Below, piece by piece: positions 25,798 through 34,899 of a stretch of DNA of 64,000 nucleotides. The stretch comes from Soehngenia sp. (GTDB lineage Bacteria; Bacillota; Clostridia; Tissierellales; Tissierellaceae). Below the pieces are notes generated by a model, which saw only the letters and a list, made by a program, of their open reading frames with translations, did not search any database and was not told the origin of the DNA. The DNA is taken from positions 62,001-126,000 of the forward strand of contig JAGXFX010000019.1 in assembly GCA_024637045.1 (NCBI GenBank), in the 5' to 3' direction. The first letter of the stretch is position 1. Every line of letters starts with the position of its first letter. The position numbers and the translations under genes were made by a program.

Positions 25798-27015
25798 TTA
25801 CAATGGCTCGTGGTCTCCTGTATCATCCGGATATCGTTCAGCAAGTCTTTTCTTGAAGTAATCGAAAAGAATCATCGATATGCTGACTGCAGGAACTGAA
25901 AGAATCATACCCATTACACCGAATATGGTACCGCCGACTATTATTGCAAGAAGTATTGTAAGTGGGTGCATTCCAGTAGACTTGCCAAGTACCTTCGGTC
26001 CAAGAATGTTGTTTTCTACCCATTGTATTACTATAAAGAACACTCCTACCCAAAGTGCCTTGATCGGGCTGGCTATAAATGCGAATATAACTGCAGGCAG
26101 GAATCCTAAAAACGGTCCTATATATGGAACAATATCTGCCAGACCTGTTATGAATCCTATGACTATTGCAAATTCTATTCCCATCAGGAAAAGGAATATT
26201 GTTGTTGTAATACCAACCATTACAGCCATTAATAACCTTCCCCTTATAAATTGGGACATTGCTGTGTCAATTTCCCTTAATAACTCAAGTATGTCTTCTT
26301 TGTGTTTTTTTGGAATCAGTTTTCTAAATTTATCAATAAAGTGTTCCTTATCCACAAGAAAATAGAAAGTGAGTATTGGTGTTAAAATCCAGCTTATGAT
26401 TCTTGTAAAAAGGCCGACTATGCTTAAGACGAAACTTTCAATGCTGTTTGCTATACCGGATTGTACTCTTGCAAGATTCTGTGATACGACATCTTCTATG
26501 CTGGTCAAGAGTTCTGGCATCTCTGTCAAAGTGTCTGAGTATCCTGCATACAGATTGTTAATCCATATAGTAACTGCATTTACATATTCTGGGAAGTTTA
26601 TTGCCAGTCTTTTTATCTCTCGACCTGTTCTTGGCAATACAGATATTGAAAGAACAGAAATGACCCCTAGTATTGTTAAGTAAACAGCTAGTGCTGCAAA
26701 TATTCTTTTTAATCCCTTCCTTTCAAAATAATTCACCAACGGATTCAAAAAGTATGCAAGAATCATGGAAATGATTATCGTGTAGAAGGTATCCGCAACA
26801 AGTGAATATCTTTTGAAAAGAAGCGCAACAAAATATATGCCGAAAAGAGTTATAATAACCCACAGTATAAGCCTTGTATTGTATTTAATGGCTTTTTTCT
26901 TTGGCACATATTTGTTCCCGATATTAATCAGGTAATAGATGACAAGAGCCAATAGCAAGGCTGAAAGTATCCATACCAGATTTACAAATAGTGAAGGCGG
27001 TGTGTTAATTGTCAT
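25798..27015 (-). CDS. AI-2E family transporter (YrrI-like)
   Basis: A 405-residue membrane protein with about eight helices of the AI-2E/PerM/YtvI family. The conserved block near the C-terminus is GLADIVPYIGPFLGFLPAVIFA, with QWVENNILGPKVLGKSTGMHP after it. Members include exporters of autoinducer-2 and Na+/H+ antiporters, so the substrate cannot be named. The gene precedes alaS, as yrrI does in Bacillus subtilis. AGAGGTGAT precedes the ATG. Confidence 0.85.
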   Translation of the reverse strand: MTINTPPSLFVNLVWILSALLLALVIYYLINIGNKYVPKKKAIKYNTRLILWVIITLFGIYFVALLFKRYSLVADTFYTIIISMILAYFLNPLVNYFERKGLKRIFAALAVYLTILGVISVLSISVLPRTGREIKRLAINFPEYVNAVTIWINNLYAGYSDTLTEMPELLTSIEDVVSQNLARVQSGIANSIESFVLSIVGLFTRIISWILTPILTFYFLVDKEHFIDKFRKLIPKKHKEDILELLREIDTAMSQFIRGRLLMAVMVGITTTIFLFLMGIEFAIVIGFITGLADIVPYIGPFLGFLPAVIFAFIASPIKALWVGVFFIVIQWVENNILGPKVLGKSTGMHPLTILLAIIVGGTIFGVMGMILSVPAVSISMILFDYFKKRLAERYPDDTGDHEPL

Positions 27016-27035
27016 TTAATCACCTCTGAACAAAC

Positions 27036-27082
27036 AAAGACCATGGCTGGATGTTTCAATGCCATCTCGAACCAAAGTCTTT
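27036..27082 (-). terminator. Weak hairpin after iscU
   Basis: AAAGAC pairs with GTCTTT and ATGGC with GCCAT on the minus strand, followed by GTTTGTTC. The U-run is poor, so termination may be partial. Confidence 0.35.
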
Positions 27083-27094
27083 ATATGTCAATAA

Positions 27095-27538
27095 TTATTC
27101 TTCCTCTTCTTCAGGAAGGTCATGTAGATGTTCATCATCAAAGTCAACATCTTCCAGTCCTTCAATTTTTACCCCTGATTTTCTTGAATAATCAACAAGA
27201 GCTGATTTTATAGCCTGTTCAGCCAATACACTGCAGTGCATTTTTACAGGTGGCAGTCCATCAAGTGCGTCAGCAACAGCTTTGTTAGTAAGATCCATTG
27301 CTTCTGTAACAGTCTTTCCCTTGATCAATTCAGTAGCCATGCTTGACGATGCAATAGCTGAACCACAACCAAAAGTCTTAAATTTTACATCTGTGATAAT
27401 ATCTCCATCTATTTTAAGGTACATTCTCATAATGTCCCCGCATTTTGCATTTCCTACTTCACCTACTCCATCAGCATTCTCTATTTCTCCGACGTTTCTA
27501 GGATGAGTAAAGTGCTCCATAACTTTTTCTGAATACAT
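27095..27538 (-). CDS. iscU: Iron-sulfur cluster scaffold IscU/NifU
   Basis: A 147-residue scaffold with the three cluster cysteines C33 (NAKCGD), C58 (FGCGSAIASSS) and C102 (KMHCSVLAEQA). The PPVKMHCS form is the IscU/NifU type and not SufU. The tail after about 130 is strongly acidic (DVDFDDEHLHDLPEEEEE), a lineage-specific extension. It starts directly after the iscS stop, with GGGGGG before the ATG. Confidence 0.93.
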   Translation of the reverse strand: MYSEKVMEHFTHPRNVGEIENADGVGEVGNAKCGDIMRMYLKIDGDIITDVKFKTFGCGSAIASSSMATELIKGKTVTEAMDLTNKAVADALDGLPPVKMHCSVLAEQAIKSALVDYSRKSGVKIEGLEDVDFDDEHLHDLPEEEEE

Positions 27539-28717
27539 TTATATTCCCCCCTGAACTTTATCATACAACGGTGACATCTTTCTAAGTCTGTCAACGATTT
27601 CTACAAGCTGTTCCACAACGTAGTCAACCTCTTCCTCAGTATTGCTCAATCCCAATGATAATCTCAAGGAACCATGGGCTATTTCATGTGGCAATCCGAT
27701 TGACAGCAATACATGTGACGGGTCAAGTGAACCTGATGTGCATGCTGATCCGCTTGATCCAGCAACTCCTACCATATCAAGACTAAGAAGCAATGACTCC
27801 CCTTCTATAAACTGGAAACAGAAATTAACATTTCCTGGAAGTCGCTTTTCTGGATGACCATTTAATCTTACATGTGGAATCTTTTCCTGTATATCCTTTA
27901 TCATTCTCTCTCTTAAAAAAATAAGTTTCTTGTTGTTCTCTTCCAGATGTTCATAAGCAAGTTCCACTGCTTTTCCCGTTCCAACGATTCCAGCAATATT
28001 TTCAGTTCCTGCCCTTTTGTTTCTCTCCTGTGCTCCACCTGCTATTAGGTTATCAATTCTGGTTCCCTGCCTGATATAAAGAGCTCCAACACCCTTTGGT
28101 CCATAAAGCTTATGAGCAGACATTGAAAGAAGGTCTATGTTCATTTCATTTACATCAATTTTTACACTACCCACAGCCTGAACAGCATCTGTGTGAAATA
28201 AAACCTTGTGTTCTCTTGCTATCTCACCGATTTCCTTTATTGGCTGAATTGTTCCAATTTCATTATTGGCAAACATAATTGAAATAAGAATGGTTTCCTC
28301 AGTAATTGCCTTTTTAAGATCTTCCAGTCTAATCATGCCATATTCATCAACGTCCAGATAAGTAACCTTAAAACCTTGCTTCTCAAGGTATTCACATGAG
28401 TGTAGAACCGCATGGTGCTCAATTTTTGTAGTGATTATGTGGTTTCCCTTATCCTTGTGTCTGTATGCTACTCCCTTTATTGCCCAGTTATCAGACTCAG
28501 ATCCACCACCTGTGAAATAAATCTCATTCTTCTTCGCACCTAACCCTTTGGCTACTTGCTCTCTTGCCTTGTCAATTGCAAGTTTGGATTTGCTGCTTAG
28601 TGAATAAATACTTGACGGATTTCCATAGTACTCGGAAAAGTAAGGAAGCATTTCCTCAAGGACTTCCTTCTTAACTGGTGTTGTAGCTGAATGGTCCATG
28701 TATATCATTTTTTCCAT
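27539..28717 (-). CDS. iscS: Cysteine desulfurase IscS/NifS
   Basis: A 392-residue PLP enzyme that takes sulfur from cysteine for Fe-S clusters and thio-modified tRNA. It has MIYMDHSATTPV at the start, the PLP lysine in SMSAHKLYGPKGVGAL and the active-site cysteine loop in GSACTSGSLDPSHVL. It overlaps the iscR stop by one base and is followed at once by iscU. Full length for the family. Confidence 0.94.
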   Translation of the reverse strand: MEKMIYMDHSATTPVKKEVLEEMLPYFSEYYGNPSSIYSLSSKSKLAIDKAREQVAKGLGAKKNEIYFTGGGSESDNWAIKGVAYRHKDKGNHIITTKIEHHAVLHSCEYLEKQGFKVTYLDVDEYGMIRLEDLKKAITEETILISIMFANNEIGTIQPIKEIGEIAREHKVLFHTDAVQAVGSVKIDVNEMNIDLLSMSAHKLYGPKGVGALYIRQGTRIDNLIAGGAQERNKRAGTENIAGIVGTGKAVELAYEHLEENNKKLIFLRERMIKDIQEKIPHVRLNGHPEKRLPGNVNFCFQFIEGESLLLSLDMVGVAGSSGSACTSGSLDPSHVLLSIGLPHEIAHGSLRLSLGLSNTEEEVDYVVEQLVEIVDRLRKMSPLYDKVQGGI

Positions 28718-29154
28718 TATTCTCCCCCCAATTCTGCATTAATTCCGTTATTGTCATTAATCATATCCATAAGTGTTATTGAGTCAATAACCTGGTCGAT
28801 ACTGCTCTTAATCTGCCCCAGTACCCATTGGGTTGCACATCTGTCATCTCTGCTACAATCGTGACTTCCGTCTGCAACGCAATCCGATGGTGACATCTGT
28901 CCTTCCAGAGATCTCAAAACCTCACCCACTGTTATTTCCTCAGGCATCCTTGAAAGCATGTATCCTCCGTAGGCGCCTCTGAAGCTTTTTAATAATCCAT
29001 CCTTTTTAAGACTTGAAAATAGTTGCTCCAGGTAATTTTCACTTAATCCTTGTTTTTCTGCAACATATTTCAGGGAAATTGGTCCCTGCCCATAATCCTG
29101 GGCCAATTGGTACATTGCCATAAGGCCATATCTTCCCTTGGTTGACAATTTCAT
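28717..29154 (-). CDS. iscR: Rrf2 family regulator, IscR type
   Basis: A 145-residue winged-helix repressor. The DNA-binding part starts MKLSTKGRYGLMAMYQLA and includes LSENYLEQLFSSLKKDGLL. Three cysteines at 92, 100 and 106 match the cluster-binding site of IscR, so it probably senses Fe-S status. It is the first gene of iscR-iscS-iscU and probably controls its own operon. AGAGGTGAT precedes the ATG. Rrf2 relatives such as CymR lack this cysteine triad. Confidence 0.88.
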   Translation of the reverse strand: MKLSTKGRYGLMAMYQLAQDYGQGPISLKYVAEKQGLSENYLEQLFSSLKKDGLLKSFRGAYGGYMLSRMPEEITVGEVLRSLEGQMSPSDCVADGSHDCSRDDRCATQWVLGQIKSSIDQVIDSITLMDMINDNNGINAELGGE

Positions 29155-29201
29155 TTCATCACCTCTTTAATCCCAACTCATTTAGTCGGTATTTCAAATA
29201 T

Positions 29202-29230
29202 AGTATAGTATATCCGGGTAATATTGTCAA
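29202..29230 (-). promoter_or_regulatory. Near-consensus promoter and likely operator of iscRSU
   Basis: Perfect TTGACA (29230-29225), 17-base spacer and TATACT (29207-29202) on the minus strand, about 50 bases before iscR. The -10 region lies in repeated TATAC words (ATATACTATACTATAT), a good candidate for the IscR operator. So strong a promoter would be expected to need repression. Confidence 0.7.
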
Positions 29231-29237
29231 CATTAAA

Positions 29238-29270
29238 AAGCAGATAAGGCCGGGAAAATTCCCAGCCTTG
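29238..29270 (-). terminator. Terminator after the threonine dehydrogenase gene
   Basis: An 11-bp stem, AAGGCTGGGAA with TTCCCGGCCTT around two bases (29269-29246), followed by ATCTGCTTTTT on the minus strand. It separates tdh from the iscR promoter. Confidence 0.75.
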
Positions 29271-29281
29271 TTTTTGAGCAA

Positions 29282-30244
29282 TTAGCACATTATATTAAGT
29301 TTGATTCTCAGTTTTTCCAGCATATCTGCAGTCACATCATCCAGCAGGTATTCAGGGTTCCAATCCCACTGAGCTCTTGCTTCTGAATCATCCAGTGAAT
29401 TTGGCCATGAATTTGCTATTGATTGTCTTACTGGATCGACATCGTAATCCAGTTGAAATTCTGGTATATGTTTTCTTATTGATGCTGCCATGTCTTCAGG
29501 ATCAAAGCTCATTGCAGTAATATTGAATGCGTTTCTGTGCTTCAGTCTGGTTGGATCTGCTTCGAGAAGCTGGACTATTGCATTTAATGCATCTGGCATG
29601 TACATCATATCCATCTGTGTGCCTTTATCTATGAAGCTGGTATATTTCTTCTTTCTTAATGCTTCATAGTAAATGTGTACTGCGTAGTCTGTAGTTCCTC
29701 CACCTGGGAGTGTATCGTTTGAAATCAGTCCAGGGAATCTCACTCCCCTTGTATCAACACCAAATTTTCTGTGGTAATAGTCACAAAGGTTCTCTCCTGC
29801 CACCTTGGTAACTCCATACATTGTTTCTGGTCTCATTATTGTATCCTGTGGAGTTTTATCCTTGGGTGTGCTTTCCCCAAAAACTGCTATTGAACTTGGT
29901 GTAAATACTGAAAGGTCCTTTTCTCTTCCAAGCTCCAACACGTTGTAGAGTCCATTCATGTTTACATCGTAGCAAAGTCCAGGTTTAGCCTCTCCAACTG
30001 CTGAAAGTATCGCAGCCAGGTTTACAACCGTGTTTATCTTGTATTTCTCGATTACATTGCCCATCTTTTCCTTGTCCAGAATATCAAGAACTTCAAATGG
30101 TCCACTCTCTATAAGATCCTTGTGTGTATCCTTTGCCTTCATATCACTCATCACGACATTATCATTGCCGTAGATGTCTCTCATTTTCTTGGTTAGCTCA
30201 GAGCCTATTTGCCCAAGGCCACCAGTTATAAGGATTTTCCTCAT
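29282..30244 (-). CDS. tdh: SDR-type L-threonine 3-dehydrogenase
   Basis: A 320-residue short-chain dehydrogenase of the NAD-dependent epimerase fold. It has the nucleotide motif ITGGLGQIGSEL, a Tyr-x3-Lys pair in ETMYGVTKVAGENL, and blocks ADYTTDYAV-like GGGTTDYAVHIYYEAL and MMYMPDALNAIVQLLEA that mark this subfamily. The enzyme oxidises threonine to 2-amino-3-ketobutyrate, which yields glycine and acetyl-CoA and so feeds Stickland fermentation. The start is the ATG at 30244 with GGAGG 12 bases upstream, a rather long spacing. It stands alone with its own promoter and terminator. Subfamily call rests on overall resemblance. Confidence 0.82.
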   Translation of the reverse strand: MRKILITGGLGQIGSELTKKMRDIYGNDNVVMSDMKAKDTHKDLIESGPFEVLDILDKEKMGNVIEKYKINTVVNLAAILSAVGEAKPGLCYDVNMNGLYNVLELGREKDLSVFTPSSIAVFGESTPKDKTPQDTIMRPETMYGVTKVAGENLCDYYHRKFGVDTRGVRFPGLISNDTLPGGGTTDYAVHIYYEALRKKKYTSFIDKGTQMDMMYMPDALNAIVQLLEADPTRLKHRNAFNITAMSFDPEDMAASIRKHIPEFQLDYDVDPVRQSIANSWPNSLDDSEARAQWDWNPEYLLDDVTADMLEKLRIKLNIMC

Positions 30245-30286
30245 AAAAACAATGCACCTCCGTTGTTTTTGTGTCACTTCGTTTAC

Positions 30287-30295
30287 ATTATAACA
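30287..30295 (-). promoter_or_regulatory. Extended -10 promoter of tdh
   Basis: TGTTATAAT on the minus strand (an extended -10 element), about 45 bases before the tdh start. The -35 region is poor. Confidence 0.45.
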
Positions 30296-30409
30296 TACTC
30301 GATAAAAAATAATATGGATAATGAATTATACAGAATATTAAAATTGCATTGAATATTGAGAGTTTTTTATACAACGTTGACAACTGTCTGTTTCTTGGTT
30401 GGTAAATAG

Positions 30410-30447
30410 AATAAAGGTCCTGCTATCAGAGTAACAAAACCTTTATT
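30410..30447 (-). terminator. Hairpin after leuS
   Basis: AATAAAGGT pairs perfectly with ACCTTTATT (nine base pairs) 13 bases after the leuS stop. It is followed by TCTATTTACC, so the U-run is weak; probable leuS 3' end structure. Confidence 0.4.
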
Positions 30448-30459
30448 GATTAAACTATT

Positions 30460-32871
30460 TTATTTTACAACAATATTGTATATCTTGCCTGGCACGTAAA
30501 TTACCTTGACAATGGTTTTACCATCAATAAATTTCATGATTGAAGGTACCTCTTTAACCATGTCCTGAATGACTTCCTGCTGTTCGTCGAGGGCAATTGT
30601 TATTGTACCTCTTACTTTTCCATTTACCTGAACAGGAAGGTCAATAACCTTGTCTATAGTCTTTTCTTCGTCGTATTCAGGCCATGTTGTTTCAAACAGT
30701 CGTCCTTTTATTCCTACTGATTCCCAAAGTTCCTCAGTAATATGTGGTGCTACCGGGTTTATTAGTACAAGGAATGTTTCGAAGTCCTTTTTGGTTATTG
30801 ATCCATGGTTATTGAATTCATTCAACAATGTCATTAAAGCAGCAATACCTGTATTGAATTTCAATGTCTCAAAATCCTCACTTACTTTTTTGATGGTCTT
30901 GTGTATTGATGACTCAAGCCCGTCTGTGTATTCATCTTCATCTTTTAGAATATCCTGAAGTTTCCATACTCTGTCCAGGAACCTTCTGCAACCTTTTACT
31001 CCGTTTTCTGACCAAGGTACACTTTTTTCGAAGTCTCCTATAAACATCTCGTAGGTTCTTAGTGTATCTGCTCCATAATTAGTTACTATATCATCTGGAT
31101 TGACTACATTACCTCTTGATTTGGACATTTTTTCATTGTTGTCTCCCAGAATCATCCCATGAGATGTTCTCTTTGCATATGGTTCAGGACCTGTAACAAC
31201 ACCTATATCGAACAGGAACTTGTGCCAGAATCTTGAATACAGCAGATGAAGTGTTGTGTGCTCCATGCCTCCGTTATACCAGTCAACAGGCATCCAGTAT
31301 TGTAGTGCTTCCTCTGATGCAAATGCTTCGCTGTTTTTCGGATCAGTGTATCTTAAGAAGTACCATGATGACCCTGCCCATTGTGGCATGGTATCTGTTT
31401 CTCTATGTGCATCCTTGCCACACTTCGGACAAGTTGTATGAACCCAGTCGTGAATTTTTGCAAGTGGTGATTCACCTGTTTCTGTAGGTTCAAAGTCGTC
31501 TACTTCTGGAAGCAACAGCGGAAGCTCCTCTTCAGGTATCGGTACCCAGCCGCAATCTTCACAATAAACCAAAGGAATTGGCTCTCCCCAGTATCTTTGT
31601 CTTGAGAATACCCAGTCTCTTAACTTGAAGTTTATCTTTTTCTCACCAAGCCCTTTTTCCTCCAGCCATTCTATCATTGTATGAATAGCTTCTTTTACTT
31701 CCATTCCATCGATAAATCCTGAATTTACAATTATACCTGAGTCAGTGTCTGTGTAAGCCTCTTTTTCGATATCTCCGCCTTTAATAACTTCGACTATTGG
31801 CATATCAAATTTCTTTGCAAACTCCCAGTCTCTCTGGTCGTGCCCTGGAACAGCCATAATCGCTCCTGTTCCGTAAGTCATCAATACATAGTCTGATACC
31901 CAAAGAGGTACTTCTTTTCCGGTTGCTGGATTAATAGCTGTCAAGCCCTTAAGTTCAACACCTGTCTTAGATTTTGACATTTCTGTTCTTTCAAAATCAC
32001 TTTTATTTAAAACTTCATCTTTATACGCATTTACCTGATCAATGTTTTCTATTCTGTCAGTGTATTTCTCAATTAATGGGTGCTCCGCTGCAATTACCAT
32101 ATAGGTTGCACCGAAAAGTGTGTCCGGTCGCGTTGTAAATACTCGCAGTTTATCTTCTCCACCCGAAATAGCAAAATCCAGCTCAGCTCCAACTGACTTA
32201 CCTATCCAGTTGGTCTGCTGTATTTTGACCCTTTCTATATAGTCTACCAAGTCAAGGTCATTGATAAGCCTTTCAGCGTATTCCGTAATTTTTAACATCC
32301 ATTGGTTCTTGACCTTTCTTACGACTTCGCTGCCGCATCTTTCGCAGACTCCTCCAACCACTTCCTCATTTGCAAGACCAACCTTGCAGGAAGTACAGAA
32401 GTTTATTGGGAATTCTTGCTTGTATGCAAGACCTTTTTCAAATAACTTAAGGAATATCCACTGTGTCCATTTATAGTATTCTGGATCTGTCGTGTTGACT
32501 TCCCTTGACCAATCAAAGGAGAATCCGATTGACTTAAGCTGCCCCTTGAATCTTTCTATATTCTTTTCAGTTACAATTCTTGGGTGTATCTTGTTTTTGA
32601 TTGCATAATTCTCTGTTGGAAGTCCAAATGCATCCCATCCCATTGGGAATAATACATTATATCCCTGGTATCTCCTTTTTCTTGAAACGATATCAAGTGC
32701 GGTGTATGGTCTTGGATGGCCTACATGAAGCCCTTCGCCAGATGGATATGGAAATTCCACCAAAGCATAGAATTTAGGTTTTTCACTGTCGTTTGTAGCC
32801 CTGTATACCTGCTCTTCATCCCAGATTCCTTGCCACTTCTTTTCAATATCCTTTGGATTGTAGTCTCTCAT
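30460..32871 (-). CDS. leuS: Leucine--tRNA ligase
   Basis: An 803-residue class I synthetase of the bacterial LeuRS type. The HIGH motif appears as HVGHPRPYT after FPYPSGEGL, the KMSKS motif as [12 protein letters not shown], and the editing domain as [17 protein letters not shown]. Zinc-type cysteines are at CTSC and CERCG. GGGAGG lies seven bases before the ATG. Expression is controlled by the T-box leader directly upstream (specifier CTC). Confidence 0.97.
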   Translation of the reverse strand: MRDYNPKDIEKKWQGIWDEEQVYRATNDSEKPKFYALVEFPYPSGEGLHVGHPRPYTALDIVSRKRRYQGYNVLFPMGWDAFGLPTENYAIKNKIHPRIVTEKNIERFKGQLKSIGFSFDWSREVNTTDPEYYKWTQWIFLKLFEKGLAYKQEFPINFCTSCKVGLANEEVVGGVCERCGSEVVRKVKNQWMLKITEYAERLINDLDLVDYIERVKIQQTNWIGKSVGAELDFAISGGEDKLRVFTTRPDTLFGATYMVIAAEHPLIEKYTDRIENIDQVNAYKDEVLNKSDFERTEMSKSKTGVELKGLTAINPATGKEVPLWVSDYVLMTYGTGAIMAVPGHDQRDWEFAKKFDMPIVEVIKGGDIEKEAYTDTDSGIIVNSGFIDGMEVKEAIHTMIEWLEEKGLGEKKINFKLRDWVFSRQRYWGEPIPLVYCEDCGWVPIPEEELPLLLPEVDDFEPTETGESPLAKIHDWVHTTCPKCGKDAHRETDTMPQWAGSSWYFLRYTDPKNSEAFASEEALQYWMPVDWYNGGMEHTTLHLLYSRFWHKFLFDIGVVTGPEPYAKRTSHGMILGDNNEKMSKSRGNVVNPDDIVTNYGADTLRTYEMFIGDFEKSVPWSENGVKGCRRFLDRVWKLQDILKDEDEYTDGLESSIHKTIKKVSEDFETLKFNTGIAALMTLLNEFNNHGSITKKDFETFLVLINPVAPHITEELWESVGIKGRLFETTWPEYDEEKTIDKVIDLPVQVNGKVRGTITIALDEQQEVIQDMVKEVPSIMKFIDGKTIVKVIYVPGKIYNIVVK

Positions 32872-32895
32872 CGAATAACCTCCCTTTATTTTTGC

Positions 32896-33119
32896 AAAAA
32901 ATAAAACCTTTCATCTCCATAGAGACGAAAGGTTATTCCGCGGTACCACTCTTATTGACAAATCCACTTTTTACCCATTAACGGTGGTCGCCGTTCAGGG
33001 CTTTGACCCTGAAAACTCCGAGATGAGTTCACGTGTTCATTATACTGCTTTTCACCATACAGCAGCTCTCTGAAATGAATTCACACACTACTTGTTCTCT
33101 TCCATGTTTGTCTGATTTA
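32896..33119 (-). promoter_or_regulatory. T-box riboswitch of leuS (specifier CTC, Leu)
   Basis: The leader RNA has a stem I with the AGTA bulge motif (GAGAACAAGTA), a specifier loop in which CTC (33027-33025) is followed by A, and the T-box sequence GAGTGGTACCGCGG (near 32951-32938), whose bulge pairs with the tRNA acceptor end. The terminator is AACCTTTCGTCTC paired with GAGATGAAAGGTT and then TTTTATTTTTT. Uncharged tRNA-Leu would stabilise the antiterminator and switch leuS on. Confidence 0.93.
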
Positions 33120-33125
33120 GCTTTG

Positions 33126-33154
33126 ATTATAGCAAATACAGATATTCTTAGCAA
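33126..33154 (-). promoter_or_regulatory. Promoter of the leuS T-box transcript
   Basis: TTGCTA (33154-33149), 17-base spacer and perfect TATAAT (33131-33126) on the minus strand, just ahead of T-box stem I. The -35 box lies within the 42-base space after the asnS stop. Confidence 0.65.
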
Positions 33155-33161
33155 GATTTAT

Positions 33162-34550
33162 TTAAAATTCAGCTGAATTAACCGTTCTTGGGAATGGTAC
33201 TACGTCCCTGATGTTGGACATTCCAGTTATATACATTAATGCTCTTTCAAAACCAAGACCATATCCGGCGTGTTTTGTACCACCATATTTTCTAAGCTCA
33301 AGATACCACCAGTAATCTGCAGGATCCATACCATTGTCTATTATTTTCTGTTCAAGGACTTCCAGACGTTCCTCTCTCTGACTTCCACCGATTATTTCTC
33401 CTACTCCTGGTACCAGAAGGTCCATGGCTGCAACTGTCTTGTCATCTTCATTTACTCTCATGTAGAAAGCCTTGATTGCCTTAGGATAATCTATTACAAA
33501 TACTGGTTTGTTGAATATTTTCTCAGTTATATATCTTTCGTGCTCTGTCTGCAGATCAATTCCCCATTCAACTGGGTACTGGAATTCTTCACCTGATTCA
33601 ATCAATTTATCAATGGCTTCTGTATAGGTAATTACTCCAAAATCAGACTTTACAATTTTTGTTAGTCTCTCAACTATTCCCTTGCTTACAAAGCTGTCAA
33701 AGAACTCCATTTCTTCGGGTGCATTGTCAAGAACATACTGAATCATGTACTTGAACATGTCCTCTGCCAAACTCATATTGTCTTTTAGTTCTGCAAACGC
33801 AATCTCTGGTTCTATCATCCAGAATTCTGCAGCGTGTCTTGCTGTATTTGAATTTTCTGCTCGGAATGTTGGTCCAAATGTATATGTTTTCTTAAATGCA
33901 AGTGCAAAGACCTCTGCCTGAAGCTGACCGCTTACGGTAAGGCTTGTCTCTTTATTAAAGAAGTCCTTTTTATAATCGACCTTTCCATCTTCTGTTCTTG
34001 GAGTGTCGTCAAAGTCCAAAGTTGTTACCTTGAACATCTCTCCTGCTCCTTCTGCATCTGAAGCTGTAATAATTGGTGTATGGGCGTATACAAATCCTCT
34101 TTCCTGGAAGAATCTGTGTATGGCATATGCCAGGATTGATCTTACCCTAAATACAGCACTGTAAGTATTTGTCCTTGGTCTAAGGTGTGCTATGGTTCTA
34201 AGATACTCCAGTGTATGTCTCTTTTTCTGGATTGGGTAATCACTTGTTGATAGTCCCTCCACTGTAATTTCTGAAGCCTTGATTTCAAATGGTTGCTTTG
34301 CATCAGGTGTCTCCAGTAATATTCCTTCGATTATCACGGCTGTATAAATTGGTAATTTCTCTACTTCCTTAAAATTTGTTAAGGTATCGTCATAAACAAT
34401 CTGGATATTCTTAAAGAATGAGCCGTCATTCAACTCGATAAACCCAAATGCCTTTGATGACCTGGATGTTCTGATCCAACCTTCAAGTCTTACTTTTTTC
34501 TCGATGTAATCCTGTGAATTCCTGAAAATATCTTTTACTGATAATTTCAT
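33162..34550 (-). CDS. asnS: Asparagine--tRNA ligase
   Basis: A 462-residue class IIb synthetase. An N-terminal OB fold ([21 protein letters not shown]) precedes the catalytic core with motif 2 ([20 protein letters not shown]) and motif 3 ([20 protein letters not shown]). The ending RDVVPFPRT distinguishes AsnRS from AspRS. The ATG at 34550 has GGAGG seven bases before it; a start five codons earlier is unlikely. Its T-box specifier is AAC, which independently supports the Asn identity. Confidence 0.95.
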   Translation of the reverse strand: MKLSVKDIFRNSQDYIEKKVRLEGWIRTSRSSKAFGFIELNDGSFFKNIQIVYDDTLTNFKEVEKLPIYTAVIIEGILLETPDAKQPFEIKASEITVEGLSTSDYPIQKKRHTLEYLRTIAHLRPRTNTYSAVFRVRSILAYAIHRFFQERGFVYAHTPIITASDAEGAGEMFKVTTLDFDDTPRTEDGKVDYKKDFFNKETSLTVSGQLQAEVFALAFKKTYTFGPTFRAENSNTARHAAEFWMIEPEIAFAELKDNMSLAEDMFKYMIQYVLDNAPEEMEFFDSFVSKGIVERLTKIVKSDFGVITYTEAIDKLIESGEEFQYPVEWGIDLQTEHERYITEKIFNKPVFVIDYPKAIKAFYMRVNEDDKTVAAMDLLVPGVGEIIGGSQREERLEVLEQKIIDNGMDPADYWWYLELRKYGGTKHAGYGLGFERALMYITGMSNIRDVVPFPRTVNSAEF

Positions 34551-34573
34551 TTCATTACCTCCCATTGATTTTT

Positions 34574-34822
34574 AAAAAACAAAAAACCTTCCATCCTGTT
34601 AATAAGGACGAAAGGTTATCTTCCGCGGTACCACCCTGTTTGCTGTGAGCCTCTTGTACACTGTTAACGGTGTGTTGCCGTCCAGGCCTACTTGGATCAT
34701 ATCCTTTCGGTTGGAGACTCAAGGGTGTTCTTCAGCAGAGGCTTCGTACCGGTGTCTCACTGTTACCGGCTCCCTAAAACTAATTCCTGTGCTTACTCTC
34801 CCTTTCTTGGTCGGGATTCTTT
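34574..34822 (-). promoter_or_regulatory. T-box riboswitch of asnS (specifier AAC, Asn)
   Basis: Stem I contains GGGAGAGTA (AGTA bulge) and the apical GAGCCGGTAACAGTGAGA. The specifier AAC (34729-34727) is followed by A. The T-box sequence GGTGGTACCGCGG lies at 34635-34623. The terminator is AACCTTTCGTCCT paired with AGGATGGAAGGTT, then TTTTGTTTTTT. It would activate asnS when tRNA-Asn is uncharged. Confidence 0.93.
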
Positions 34823-34828
34823 TAGATA

Positions 34829-34857
34829 ATTATAAAATGAAGGTGCTGCTTTGTCAA
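34829..34857 (-). promoter_or_regulatory. Consensus promoter of the asnS T-box transcript
   Basis: Perfect TTGACA (34857-34852), 17-base spacer and perfect TATAAT (34834-34829) on the minus strand, just upstream of T-box stem I. Confidence 0.85.
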
Positions 34858-34899
34858 GCAAATAAGTACTCACGATTCTTGCTTTGCTAAGAAAGTATT

